This document shows positions 45,164-55,462 of a DNA stretch of 64,000 nucleotides, in pieces; position 1 is the stretch's first letter; each line of letters begins with the position of its first letter. The stretch lies in contig LSYV01000001.1 of the NCBI GenBank assembly GCA_001584585.1, positions 275,069 through 339,068 of the forward strand, given 5' to 3'. The notes below the pieces were generated by a model. That model saw only the letters and a program-made list of their open reading frames with translations, ran no database searches and was not told the DNA's origin. The stretch comes from Gonium pectorale (lineage: Eukaryota > Chlorophyta > Chlorophyceae > Chlamydomonadales > Volvocaceae). The position numbers and the translations under genes were made by a program.

Positions 45164-45719
45164 AACTATGTAAGGATGTTGAGGGTACTTTAACGAAAGC
45201 GTAGGGTGAAGAGAGCGTCTGCTCATGAATGAAAGTCTTTACATGCCAAGGTCGCTAGAGACCGAGATAGTCTCGATACCAGCTGTTACGACCCTGAGTA
45301 TCCCATTGTTGTGGTGGTGTCTAAAGACACCGGGTAATTGTCTGGTGTGAGCCTCGAAGGCCCACTTGTACGGCAAGCCTGCCTTAAAACGTGGTAAAGA
45401 AAAAACTTCGCTGTTACGGTTCGTAACACCTCGTATCGTCGTCAGCCACTCGAATTCCAGGGTCCGTAAACAGCCCAAATCGTACGGGTCCGATCCCATC
45501 GGCCGCCAATAATGGACGGCCGCGGCAACATCTCACAAGGCCCCTACTTGGATGTGTGCCCAGGTGCTCAGTTCCTATTCATTCACATCAGTTTCGTGGT
45601 GCTCCTGATGGGCGGTGAAGTATCAGGTGCTGATGTGTGTGATGATTCGGTTTTCGTATTGCATCACTGGCAGCACCCCTCGAAACGTTTACGAAAACGG
45701 TCTCGTGGGGGCGAAATTG
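45164..45719. other. Non-coding joint with repeated motif
   Basis: It contains the leader of the antisense gag fragment, then a second copy (about 45,384-45,429) of the TTAAAACGTGGTAAAGAAA / TTCGCTGTTACGGTTCG motif seen at 42,724-42,770, followed by a second shared motif (GGCCGCGGCAAC). This may be LTR sequence. No gene is supported. Confidence 0.5.
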
Positions 45720-46181
45720 TCCCCAGCCAAACGAATTGCGTGCGGGGCTGGGTGGCACACGTATTGCCTAAACCCTCCTCTGTCAGTTATTCCGGACGGC
45801 ACCTGGGTTTGCCCCGCATGTACCAATAAGGATGTTACACCCTCTCAAGTTGAGGCAAAGCCCCTGCCTGGCGCGCAGGGGGGCTCCCGCAAGGCGCATC
45901 CTCAGTCTCCTGTCCCTTCGAAGTTCCTTGCCCAGTTCCAGGGCGCCAAAGTCGTCAGGATTGAACACCGGCCTGGGGATCCCCAGGACACGCATACCGG
46001 TGTAGCAACGTACGCCGGCAGGCAAGGCCGCCGGTACCATTTTGAGGTGCTGTACGACGATGGCACGCTGGAGCTGGTGGATCTGGCCAAGCTGCGCACG
46101 ATGCTAGCGCCCAAGGCGGCCGCTCGCCCGCGGCGAACGGCACGCGCGGCGGCCGCTTCCAGCTCGAAGACTGGACCGTAA
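45720..46181 (+). pseudogene. PHD-finger half plus Tudor-like module (retroelement Pol C-terminus)
   Basis: CGAGWHTYCLNPPLSVIP followed by WVCPAC is the second half of a PHD finger (residues 43-69 of the open frame starting 45,615), with the zinc ligands from the middle Cys, His and the last Cys pair. The first half is not readable in frame. After a Pro-rich linker, residues 109-165 contain FQGAKVVRIEH, TGVATYAGRQG, YHFEVLYDDGTLELVDL and KLRTML, the beta-strand pattern of a Tudor/SH3-like histone reader. An Ala/Arg-rich tail ends the frame at 46,181. The combination complements the PHD first half at 1,186-1,392 in gypsy-1, so this is probably the C-terminus of a related Pol. Confidence 0.6.
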
Positions 46182-46794
46182 GCAGCCCAGCCGAGCTGGC
46201 GGCGGCCCTGTCGGTCGCCATGCCCGGTGATCACGATGAGGAGAAGGTCGCGCTGCTCTCTCGGTCTCTCGAGGAGCCGCTAAGGCGTAGCGAAGTAAGC
46301 GAGGAGCAAATGTCCGTGCTAGCTGAAGCTATTGATATGAGTCACGTTGAGAGCGTACTAGCACCCTGGGCACTGGAGCGTCCAGTGCGGTCATCTTTCG
46401 CCAGTGCTGGGGTCCGTATGCAGAGGGCTCAGCCGACCCGTCATTCCGACCCGTTTGCTCCGACGTCCTAAGAGGAGGTGCAGCGGCAAGGGGTTCGGCT
46501 GCAGGCCGTGATGTTAGGTGTTGAGGGAGATGCGTTAGATTTGGCCATTCCCGCCGCTGTGCGTACTGTTGAGTCATTTGTTGTAGCCTGTGGGCCGTGG
46601 GCATACGTAGCCCAGGCTGATTCGGCCCGTCTGTCGTGGTTGAAGGCGATGGAGGAGGAAGGCCGTTTGCTCATGTTGCGCTGCCCCGAGGCCAGCTCGG
46701 GCGGCAAGTTGTTCATCTGGCTTATAGTATTTGCTTCCGCGGGTGCGAAAAAGCTGCTTTCCCGGCGCACTGGCGCCATTGAGTCACTGTACTA
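46182..46794 (+). pseudogene. Downstream part of the same polyprotein, function unknown
   Basis: Two open frames follow (46,220-46,471 and 46,478-46,795). The first reads EEKVALLSRSLEEPLRR and VLAEAIDMSHVESVLAPWA, the second LDLAIPAAVRTVESFVV, PWAYVAQADSARLSWLKAMEEEGRLLML and GGKLFIWLIVFAS. Strand-helix alternation and a conserved-looking PWAY core suggest a folded enzyme-like domain; a very loose resemblance to a methyltransferase-type fold is speculation. One frameshift near 46,470 breaks it. A G-run follows at 46,855, as expected just upstream of a 3' LTR. Confidence 0.4.
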
Positions 46795-46854
46795 ACCATC
46801 AGTGGTCGTTCTGTCATTTGCCAGCTACCACCGCCCTCTCATGCGTTGCGCGCT

Positions 46855-46863
46855 GGGGGGGGA
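46855..46863 (+). promoter_or_regulatory. Possible polypurine tract
   Basis: Eight G followed by A, 60 bp after the last stop of the preceding Pol-like frame and directly before the 51-bp repeated sequence. Position fits plus-strand priming next to a 3' LTR; no experimental or comparative support here. Confidence 0.35.
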
Positions 46864-47530
46864 GTTAGCCGCATGCACGTATTATGCTTATTGAGCACCC
46901 AGCAAGCACGACAGCTGACGTGCTACTGGGGTGTCGGCGTGTGTTTTACGTCGCGTGCAAGCATAACGTCGGGGATAGCACGACGTCAACCCATATTGCC
47001 GTATTATTACATGTCCGCGTCTTATGTTAGGTTGCGTAAATCGCATGTTGTGTAGACACGTGTGTGAACTGGTGGCGTAATCAGGTCGTTAGTATCTTGA
47101 CGAGCGTGTTAGAATTCGTCGGACGGTGGCCTCTGGCCTCCGCCCTAAATAGCCGGAAGCGAGCTTGTGTCGTCGCTTCACGGCTCCTAGCCAACGTGTT
47201 GCTTTGAGCCGACAGTAAAGCCCAGTGCGCGCCCAAGATCGAGGCCACACACTAGTGTAGGTCCCGTGTGTTTGCGCTGCTCGAGCCACCTGTCACCCTT
47301 TCTACCAAACCGGACACTCAGCGAGGTAGGACGTCGCAAACCCTGCAACGCTGTTGTTAACCCGGTGTCGCCGTGCCCAAGCAGGCTGTTCGCTGTCGGA
47401 AGTTGGTGCGCACGTCCGTGGCGGACTTGCGCCCTACCTTCAGCGCCGCTGCTAGGGACCAACGCTTGCGACATTCCCCAGTTAGCCGCATGCACGTATT
47501 ATGCTTATTGAGCACCCAGCAAGCATGACA
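46863..47530 (-). repeat. Inverted array-A fragment between 51-bp direct repeats
   Basis: Direct repeats at 46,863-46,913 and 47,480-47,530 differ at one position (C/T at 46,909/47,526). Between them lies about 565 bp that is the reverse complement of array-A sequence from roughly 11,545 back to 10,985. The fragment carries the same hairpin with a changed loop. A direct repeat this long is not a usual target-site duplication. Confidence 0.85.
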
Positions 47531-47539
47531 ACATCGTAC

Positions 47540-47672
47540 TTTGCTAACTTCACTATACCCATCTCGCCGAGTCGGCGCACTGCTGGAAACACCCTCGGGT
47601 GTGTATGTCCGTAGAGGCTGCCTTCCCCGTTTCTGGCTCTCTTTTTTTGCTAACTTCACTATACCTATCTCG
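47540..47672. repeat. 27-bp direct repeat pair
   Basis: TTTGCTAACTTCACTATACC(C/T)ATCTCG-type sequence occurs at 47,540-47,566 and 47,646-47,672 with one mismatch. The 79 bp between them includes ACGGACATACACACCCGA on the minus strand, an 18-bp exact match to array B. Confidence 0.8.
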
Positions 47673-47682
47673 GAAAGTTTGG

Positions 47683-48190
47683 GCTCGTCCGCGGTCAGGC
47701 TAGACGCGCGGTGGCGGTTGCCACACGTGAATGGTGCGCCCCGCGAGTTCCCCTGCAGAGAGGCCGGGGTTTAACTTTGCCGGTACGTGCATTGGATGGG
47801 TGATCCGGTGCACGGCACAACAGTGATGACGCCTAGTCTGAACCAGACGCTCACGGGCTTCCGGTTGGGGTGCTGGGAGACGGAAGTCAACCGCCCCAAC
47901 GGGCGGGCTAGAGGCGAGGGGACATGCCAGGTGTGCAGTGATGCAACGGCGATGGAGGACGAGCTTCATGTGTTTTGTGAGGGCCCGTGCTATGAGCACC
48001 TTCGCGACCAATTTGAAGGCGCATTGCAGTTCAGGCGCGGGGACATGATTACGATTATGCAGGAGGCCCCACCTGCTGAGGTGGCAGTCTATTTGCAGGT
48101 TGTCTGGGACACTAGGCACGCCATGCTTCGGCGACAGGCGCTGAAGCGGGGTAGAGACGGCAATCATGACCCTTTACCCCACCCCACCAG
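47683..48190 (+). pseudogene. LINE 3' end with C-terminal zinc motif
   Basis: Residues RLDARWRLPHVNGAPREFP, then in another frame PSLNQTLTGFRLGCWETEVN and CQVCSDATAMEDELHVF lead to GPCYEHLRDQFEGAL. The C-x2-C ... ED-E-x-H ... C-Y pattern is the zinc motif found after RT in many non-LTR retrotransposons. VVWDTRHAMLRRQALKRG ends the protein. The sequence is a diverged relative of the copies at 50,749-53,850 and stops matching them at about 48,190. Confidence 0.8.
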
Positions 48191-48192
48191 TC

Positions 48193-48456
48193 GCGACAGC
48201 ATGCAAGCTGTCAATGCAGCATTGCTTTATGATTGCGCTAGCCGCAGGGCACTCCGGCGCGCTCTGGTGCCGTCCAGCCTACACCCAGGCCATAGCATGC
48301 TACCAGCCCAGAAAACGGGCGGGCACCGCAGCACTCGGCACTTGTGGCACGTTTTGCCTGCGGCGACGGCATGCAAGCTCTCATTACATTGCAGCATTTT
48401 ATTACGATTGCGCTAGCCACAGAGCAGTTCAGCGCGCTATGGTTCCCTCCAGCCCA
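48193..48456. repeat. ~90-bp imperfect direct repeat
   Basis: Two copies at about 48,193-48,282 and 48,363-48,456 share GCATGCAAGCT, GATTGCGCTAGCC and a CAGCGCGCT-like box with clear divergence. No gene is recognised in it. Confidence 0.7.
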
Positions 48457-48815
48457 CAACCACGGAAACCAGCATGTATGTTGATAAGGCCCATCACGTA
48501 AGGGGACACTAGCCCTCTGGTGCTCGACGGACGATCTCACTGGCCGCAAACTATTAGGCAAAGACTAAGCGTTGCAACATTACTTAAAAACAAATCGAAC
48601 AATAAGAGAAAGCACATGAAACCCAGAGACTGCTGATACACGCCTATCACTTGAAGGTAACTGGGACACGATGTATGACATCTTTTCCCTCTTCTTGCTT
48701 GGAAATGCCGCCCAGAAATGGGCGGGGCCGTCGTAAGCCAACGTTTTCACGCCGCGGAAAGAACTGTCGAACGCAGGGAAGATTGGCCATTATCACTCAG
48801 TGCAAGTTGTCCGGT
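48457..48815. other. No recognisable gene
   Basis: AT-richer than its surroundings around 48,540-48,690, with no supported ORF or repeat partner in the window. Confidence 0.4.
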
Positions 48816-49655
48816 GAACCGACACCTCATCGCTTGGGCCCGTATCATTTTGCGGGAATGGCCCGTCTCTTGCGCCTGGCAGTTGCTGTGCATGAGGCAC
48901 TTAGACGCATGCATGCAGCAAAAGGGACAGCACGTTCAGCTGAGTCGGGCATGCGCTGCGTGCAGAAAAGGCAGCGCAAAGTTCTTGCGGGTCCCGCCAA
49001 AGTGGCCCCAACTTGCATCGTGTACCACGAGCCACATAGAACAGCACCACTCCTACATAGCGCGTCCATTCCCCAGGGCGCGGGCACTGTGTGCAAGCAC
49101 ACGCAATGAGCAACATGTCGTTGCGAGTCCGTACCATATCTCTGGCTGTTGGGAACGCGAAGCTCGGATGTGTGAGCCGGTGCCATCTGCCATTGCACCC
49201 GAAACAGGATCCGGCCGACGTGACAGTCGGTTGCGCAACGGCCGTCCACCGAAATGGGGAAGTCGCAGGTGCGCTGGCTGCCACCGAGAGCGGGCATTGT
49301 CCACGGCATAACAAAAGCAGGAGCAGGCCAGCTGCACGGGAATGAGGGGCCGAAAAGGGAACTGACCCCTAACAATAATTTGCACCGGGGTTGACCGGTC
49401 AGCTCCCCGTAAGACGGGGCCACCCAATCGCGCTGAAGTGCTAAAGCAACGCCTTCGAACGGATTCGCAATGTGTGATGCCTGTTCTATATGCTGTAGAA
49501 ATTTCAAGCCGTTCCGTTCGCATTCGATGTGCGTGGGAATGCCGTACCGCCAGGCACTCTGTTCACAGCCCGATCCGCGCATTCTTGCTCTGAGTGTCCG
49601 AGTTTCACGGTTCGGGCTAACGCCGAGCCGCTCTGGAGCAACCGGGTAGCGGAGC

Positions 49656-50408
49656 GTGTGCAGACATGCCAATGTAGGCTGGCTGCAAAGCCAGGCTTCG
49701 GCCCAGGCGTGCTATGGCTTGGCAAGGGGTCACTCGCAAGGACCCCTCAGGTGCAATGAACCCATGGGCGCCCTACCCAATGCAGGGCAGTACGCCTTCC
49801 GATTTGGCGGCACGGATGGCACGCCAGATCAGGGCAACAAAGCGCGGATGGCGCAGACCCGGCGGCGGATCCACGAGGATTTTCCATGCCTTACGAACTT
49901 GTCAAGGTTTGTAAGGCATGCACTCCACCCGCCGCCAGAAAAGCAGGCGCCGCTGCCTAAGCCGGCCAAGGGCCGGCGGCCTTTCAGCACCCGTGTACCC
50001 AAGGCCGTGCTGCAAGCCTGCTGCCGTGCTGTGGAGGCTGGGCACCGCGTAAACGGAGAGCTGCGTGGCTACCGGTGGACACCTGCCGAAATCGTCAGAG
50101 TGCCGAAGTGCCGGGAGGTCATGGTCACGTATGGCGTCAAGGATGCGCGCACTCTGATGAAGGCCTTAAGGACTCACAGGCCTGCGCTGCAGCTGACAGC
50201 TCTACGAGTCCAACCAGCACGAACAGACTTGCAGAAACAGGCTCGGCTGGATGCCGCAGCATCGATTCTGGCCCAGTGCCAGTCCAACCCTCGGTACATG
50301 GATCAGATATTCATGGTGGACGAGGCCTCAACTTGCAGAAACACAGCGCTGAAGCCACGACGGGGCACGATGGTGAAGCCTCGCAAGCAGAGCAAGCAGA
50401 AATGTTAA
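49656..50408 (+). pseudogene. Tc1/mariner-like transposase, N-terminal half (copy 1)
   Basis: The frame covers the DNA-binding region and the first catalytic Asp (IFMVDEAST). It is nearly identical to copy 2 but lacks a short stretch at about 49,825-49,850, where copy 2 reads QIWESLWRNHHDV. It ends KPRKQSKQKC followed by a stop, as in copy 2. The start shown is the first in-frame start codon; the true start is uncertain. Confidence 0.7.
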
Positions 50409-50544
50409 CTCCGATCGGCAGCGGGTATCGGGGAAGCAGGATCCCAGGCGGTTCCACCGGCTGGTGTGCATCAGCCCCGTCGCCGGACCCGTGGGTCACT
50501 CATGGCTCACCCCAGATCCTACTAGCCACTCTCGGGGCTCTCGG

Positions 50545-50748
50545 GTGAGGACAAATAGAACTTTACGTGCTGATCACTCAGCACTTTAGCTTGCTCTAGG
50601 TGTGCTAACCAGTCCCTATCTCGGCTTCGCAAGCGCACAACACTATAACCTTTTTGCCGTCGCCACCAATCATACTCTCTGTCTTCCTGCCGAGTGCACG
50701 CGTGCTGATTGCCGTCCGCATGAAACGCGATGCGGCACTCTAGTAGCA
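50545..50748 (-). pseudogene. Nuclease-like ORF, C-terminal piece (copy 1)
   Basis: Corresponds to 57,355-57,553: it encodes the DVVLL ... HADG ... EYDWWLRQKGY ... RLRSRD part. It is cut by the LINE insertion after a CTAGTAGCA motif; the N-terminal piece continues at 53,851. Confidence 0.65.
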
Positions 50749-52517
50749 GGTTACAGGTTACACGTCCGTCAAAGCCGGGGGGGCCATGAACGAATTGCGA
50801 ATATTGGGGTGGGGGAGCGGGTTATGGTCCTCGTCGCTACCCCGCTTCAGCGCCTGACGCCGAAGCATGGCGTGCCTGGTATCGTATCCCAGACAGCCTG
50901 TAGGTAGGCTCCTACCGCAGCTGGCGGGGCCTCCTTCATAATAGTAATCATGTTACGATGCCTAAAGCCCAAAGCAGTCTCGAATTGGTCGCGGAGTTGC
51001 TCATAGCATGGGCATTCGCAGAACACATGTAGTTCATCCTCTACGGCCGCGGCGTCACCACAGGCCTTGCACGTTCGCTCAGCCCGGGCTTGCCCATTGG
51101 GCCGGTTCACTTCCGTCTCCAACATCCTAGCCTGAACCGCATCAACGTTTGGTGCAGGCTAGGTGCCATCACAGTCGCCGTGATCCGGCACATCTTAACT
51201 CCCGTCTCGCCGCTAGGGAAGTCTCGGGGTGCTCCAGTCACATGGGGCAGCCGCCACCGAGCATCAAGCCTGTCAGCAAAGCTATCTATCCAATACTTTG
51301 CCAATAGGTATGAGCAACGACGCGAAGTGTGTTACCCGCGCGCTACCCGTCAGTCCCTTGGGGGCACGGATACCCGCGTCAGCATGGAAGCGCAGTGCCC
51401 CTGCTGACCAGCAATCAGTCACCCCATCGACAAGCGCTAGCCTCAGGTCTGCCACGAAGGCCCGGTGGCACAGCGTATCGGGGCGCTCTACCATTCCGTT
51501 CCAGAACCGTAAGACGAGCTTGGCCCAGTGGTACTGGAGCGGCCTCTGCGCCAACTCACGGTAAAGCAGTGCTTGGGTAGGGGCGCGTGCTCCCACCACC
51601 GTTCGCATATAGGCCCTCTGCTCCTCAACCATGGGGTTCGTCATTGCACTCTCAAAAGACACATTGATGAAGTCGGGGCCCCACACCTGAGCCCCATAAG
51701 AGAACACCGGCGCTACTAGTGTCCAAAACAAATCCATACGCAATTTAGGCACGTTAATCTTATTCTCCCGACACAAGGCAATGAGGGAATGCATGGCTCG
51801 CCTCCCAGACTTCAGGAGCTCTCCCGTGCACCCGGTGAAGCGCCGTCCTGGCCCGTACGTCAACCCCAGGTACTTAGCGGTCTCACCTTCGTTCAGGGTC
51901 CTGAGCCGCTGGCCACACAAAATGTACGGGGCGCTGCGGAGGCGCTTTCTTTCCGGGGCACTCCCCCCAAAAACCAGCACCTCGCACTTGGAGGTGTTGC
52001 AAGTCATTCCCGTCGCACAACAGAAGTCCGCTAGCAAGCGCAGTAGGCACTGCGCGCGCTCGTACCCCGTGGCCACCAGGGACGCATCGTCCAAACAACT
52101 GCCACTGGCATCGTCCAAACAACTGCCACTGGTCCGGCAGGCGCCGCTTGCAATCGGCGTCATGAGCGTCAATGTAATGAGCTAGGACCTCGATGAACAG
52201 GCCAAACACCACAACAGACAACGGGCATCCTTGTTTTAGGCCCTGTCCCACGGAAACTCCTGACCAAGCTTGCCATTCACCTTTACCCGCATGCGTACCT
52301 CCTCATAGCTGGCCCGCAACGCGTCAAGGGTCTGCCCGTGGATGCCGTACAGCTCAACCACCGTCCATAGCGTCTCATGGTCTACGGAATCAAAGGCCTT
52401 AGCAAAGTCGATTTGCATAACAATGAGAGGGCACTCACGCACCCGGCTTAGAGTGCTTGGCAATCAAGTGCCGTAATGTGAATAGGTGGTGCTCCGTGCC
52501 AAACCCGTTACGACAAC
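50749..52517 (-). pseudogene. LINE copy, minus arm of a head-to-head pair
   Basis: Reading on the minus strand from 52,517: GTEHHLFTLRHLIAKH, then QIDFAKAFDSVDHETLW (RT motif A, Asp at about 52,409), GQGLKQGCPLS (motif B, about 52,236), the catalytic motif CLDDASLVA duplicated at 52,084-52,131, then KYLGLTYGPGRRF, APVFSYGAQVWG and the C-terminal zinc motif CKACGDAAAVEDELHVF (about 51,071). It is 5'-truncated in the RT and ends with AACCTGTAACC. At least three frameshifts separate the pieces. The Cys-Leu-Asp-Asp box replaces the more usual Tyr/Phe-x-Asp-Asp. The family is a non-LTR element with a single C-terminal zinc motif; its endonuclease is not present here. Confidence 0.9.
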
Positions 52518-53850
52518 AGGTGCCTACTGCGCTTACTAGCGGACTTCTGTGGTGCAACGGGGATGACTTGCAACACCTCCAAGTGCGAGGTGCTGGGTTT
52601 TGGGGGAGTGCCCGGGAAAGAAAGCGCCTCCGCAGCGCCTCGTACATTTTGTGTGGCCAGCGGCTCAGGACCCTGAACGAAGGTGAGACCGCTAAGTACC
52701 TGGGGTTGACGTACGGGCCAGGACGGCGCTTCACCGGGTGCACGGGAGAGCTCCTGAAGTCTGGGAGGCGAGCCATGCATTCCCTCATTGCCTTGTGTCG
52801 GGAGAATAAGATTAACGTGCCTAAATTGCGTATGGATTTGTTTTGGACACTAGTAGCGCCGGTGTTCTCTTATGGGGCTCAGGTGTGGGGCCCCGACTTC
52901 ATCAATGTGTCTTTTAAAAGTGCCATGACGAACCCCATGGTTGAGGAGCAGTGGGCCTATATGCGAACGGTGGTGGGATCACGCGCCCCTACCCAAGCAC
53001 TGCTCTACCGTGAATTGGCGCAGAGGCCGCTCCAGTACCACTGGGCTAAGCTCGTCTTACGGTTCTGGAACGGAATGGTAGAGCGCCCCGATACGCTGTG
53101 CCACCGGGCCTTCGTGGCTGACCTGAGGCTAGCGCTTGTCGATGGGGTGACTGATTGCTGGTCAGCAGGGGCACTGCGCTTCCTTGTTGACGCGGGTATC
53201 CGGACCCCAGAGGGACTGACGGGTAGCGCGCGGGTAACGCACTTCGCGTCGTTGCTCATACCCATTGGCAAAGTATTGGATAGATAGCTTTGCTGACAGA
53301 CTTGATGCTCGGTGGCAGCTGCCCCATGTGACTGGAGCACCCCGCGACTTCCCTAGCGGCGAGACGGGAGTTAAGATGTGCCGGTATGCCAGCTGGATGG
53401 GGGACCCTTTGCACACGGCGACTGTGATGGCACCCAGCTTGCACCAAACGTTGATGCGGTTCAGGCTAGGATGTTGGAGACGGAAGTGAACCGGCCCAAT
53501 GGGCGAGCCCGGGCTGAGCGAACGTGCAAGGCCTGTGGTGACGCCGCGGCCGTAGAGGATGAACTACATGTGTTCTGCGAATGCCCAAACATGATACGAG
53601 CAACTCCGCGACCAATTCGGGACTGCTTTGGGCTTTAGGCATCGTAACATGATTGCTATTATGAAGGAGGCCCCGCCAGCTGCGGTAGGAGCCTACCTAC
53701 AGGCTGTCTGGGATACGATACCAGGCACGCCATGCTTCGGCGTCAGGCGCTGAAGCGGGGTAGCGACGAGGACCATAACCCGCTCCCCCACCCCAATATT
53801 CGCAATTCGTTCATGGCCCCCCGGCTTTGACGGACGTGCAACCTGTAACC
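52518..53850 (+). pseudogene. LINE copy, plus arm of a head-to-head pair
   Basis: The plus arm starts just after the RT catalytic motif (a VPTALTSGLL stretch) and runs through a 276-codon frame ending IGKVLDR at 53,287. It continues frameshifted through the zinc motif (CKACGDAAAVEDELHVF near 53,530) to the same AACCTGTAACC 3' end. Protein identity to the minus arm is high, with roughly ten differences in about 240 residues by eye. Near 53,590 a short insertion disrupts the zinc motif tail. Confidence 0.9.
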
Positions 53851-54095
53851 CTAAGAACATGGGATGTGTAGCCTGCCCGTAGCAGGCCCGGCACGCCAAA
53901 CAGTTCAGACCGCTCCCTCGCACGTCCGTGTCCTTCTTTTCATAGGCAGGGTACAAAGAATTCGCTTCCCATACTGCGACATGCCGGCCAGGTGCACTGC
54001 TGCACCCCACCAACTGCCACACGTACCGCCCCTTGTCATTGAAACGTCCATAACGGCTCATGTCTGCGACCATTGCCTGGGTTTGCTCCACCAGC
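53851..54095 (-). pseudogene. Nuclease-like ORF, N-terminal piece (copy 1)
   Basis: Encodes MSRYGRFNDKGRYVWQLVG, EANSLYPAYEKKD and LNCLACRAC, matching 57,670-57,920. The ~115 bp that join it to the C-terminal piece in copy 2 were lost when the LINEs entered. Confidence 0.65.
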
Positions 54096-54126
54096 AAAGA
54101 ACCTTTATGGGTGAAGGGGTGAAGAT

Positions 54127-54570
54127 GTGTCGGCACTACCGTCCGTGGCACTACGGTACAACTGGATGCTTGCACCAGTGAGGAGTGCTTCTTGCCTGCG
54201 GTATCAGTATGTCTCCCTGCCCTTACAGCAGGTACACGCTGTTGCCCGTTTCCGTGTCTGTGCTTGGCCACTGCCTGTGTACAGGGACACTCATCTTCCC
54301 CGGGAACAACGAGCTTGTCGCGTGTGCAAGTCTGGGATGTGTGAAGATGAATACCACGGTGCGCAGTACTTACGATAGGTTACGTGATGAATACGGAATT
54401 TCCCGCGCATGTCATAACATGATGCGGTTTCGGACTGACATTGACCCTTACAAGGTCGGTGCATTCCTTGCCTCAGTTTACAATATACGCAAAGGTGTCA
54501 TTGTGCAAGTTGCGCTTGTCTTTTCGGGTTCTGGGCCCTACGGCTAACCTGAACTCTTAAGGGTGTTTTA
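54127..54570 (+). pseudogene. C-terminal zinc-motif fragment of a second LINE family
   Basis: RYQYVSLPLQQVHAVARFRV, then LPREQRACRVCKSGMCEDEYHG and, frameshifted, YDRLRDEYGIS. This is the same kind of LINE C-terminal C-x2-C/ED-E-x-H motif but a different family from 50,749-53,850. VGAFLASVYNIRK closes the protein near 54,500. It replaces the central part of Tc1-like copy 1. Stop codons and the shift near 54,380 make it non-functional. Confidence 0.7.
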
Positions 54571-54664
54571 CCCTATCTGCTAAGGCGGGTCGGGAGCCAA
54601 TCGGCTCGTGTGGCCTGCAACCCCTCTCCGGGGGAGCCTGTAATCTGTATCTGTATCTGCTCTC

Positions 54665-54912
54665 CAGGCGCCCGTGGAGTGGTCCCACCAGTGGCTGAAC
54701 AGCGCGACGCGGGAGTTTCTTGAGCACCACCCGAGCGAAGATGAAGGGCTATAGGAAGGGCGATAGGAGACGATGGTGAAATTGTTCACCGGGATTGAGG
54801 TGGTGGGCCGCGGGGCAGCTGTCACACAGAAGAAGGTTGCAGGGCCCTGCGTTGGAACTATGAGACGATAGTAGAGGCCGAGGGCGACTGGGGAGAGAAG
54901 CGCGCGACGTAG
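54665..54912 (+). pseudogene. Tc1-like transposase C-terminal end (copy 1)
   Basis: Nucleotide match to 58,255-58,505 (APVEWSHQWLN, TREFLEHH, VKLFTG.EVVGRGAAVTQKKVAG ... AEGDWGEKRAT) but with indels near 54,745 and 54,850. It retains the third catalytic Glu only. Confidence 0.75.
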
Positions 54913-55251
54913 CAACGGGGGCGGCGTGCATGCACGACACGTGGGGATTACCAAGTGTTGTTCACCGGTTATAAACTTTGCAGTGTGTTTGCCGTTTAGC
55001 GTTATACTGGGACGAGTGATGGAGTACGGCACACTCTGGTGGCAGGCGAAGTCCCATGAGTTGCGCTGCTGAGCTTGCGACGTGTGACTGCGTGTCACAT
55101 TGCTGTTCCCGAAGACCCTATGGCCCTTCAAGCGCGCCGGGCGGAGGTGCTGGGTTTGCTGGAGCGCCTGGGCTTCTGAGTCAACCGGGGAGTTGGGTAG
55201 CGTCCCGGAAAAATTGGCTGGTAGCATGCTACGGGCGCGGCCCGCCGGAAT

Positions 55252-55462
55252 GGGCTGGTAGCATGCTACGGTAGCATGCTACCAGCCCGTACATCGGGAT
55301 ATATCCCAAGTATGTGTAGCAGGCGTCTTTTCACTCCAAATGTCTTTTGGCAATTGCTTCTGTCCCTGCTGATCCCAATGGTGAGAAGAGGTTAGCCTGA
55401 TAAACTAGCCATTGGGGGAAACGCTATCCCGTTCACCACAAACCGTAGCATGCTCCCAGCCC
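55252..55462. mobile_element. MITE-like element with palindromic end
   Basis: GGGCTGGTAGCATGCTACGG at 55,252-55,271 is matched by its inverted form at 55,443-55,462 (19 of 20). The left end is itself a near-perfect 37-bp palindrome (18-bp arms, 1-bp spacer, 55,252-55,288). Related partial motifs lie at 55,215-55,234 and 55,600-55,615. No coding capacity. It lies between the two Tc1-like copies. Confidence 0.65.

Larger units (their letters stand above)
48816..55107 (+). mobile_element. Tc1/mariner-like transposon copy 1, multiply interrupted
   Basis: Leader, transposase N-terminal half, antisense nuclease-like segment and transposase C-terminal end occur in the same order as copy 2 (55,644-58,707). 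The 3' limit is where the two copies stop matching, after a CACATTGCTGTT motif. The copy is interrupted by a head-to-head LINE pair (50,749-53,850) and another LINE fragment (54,127-54,500), and has lost the middle of the transposase. I could not identify clean terminal inverted repeats. Confidence 0.65.

Noticed and set aside
46220..46795. Second DNA methyltransferase domain
   Set aside because: The similarity to a methyltransferase fold is only impressionistic: no motif I glycine loop or catalytic motif can be pointed to.
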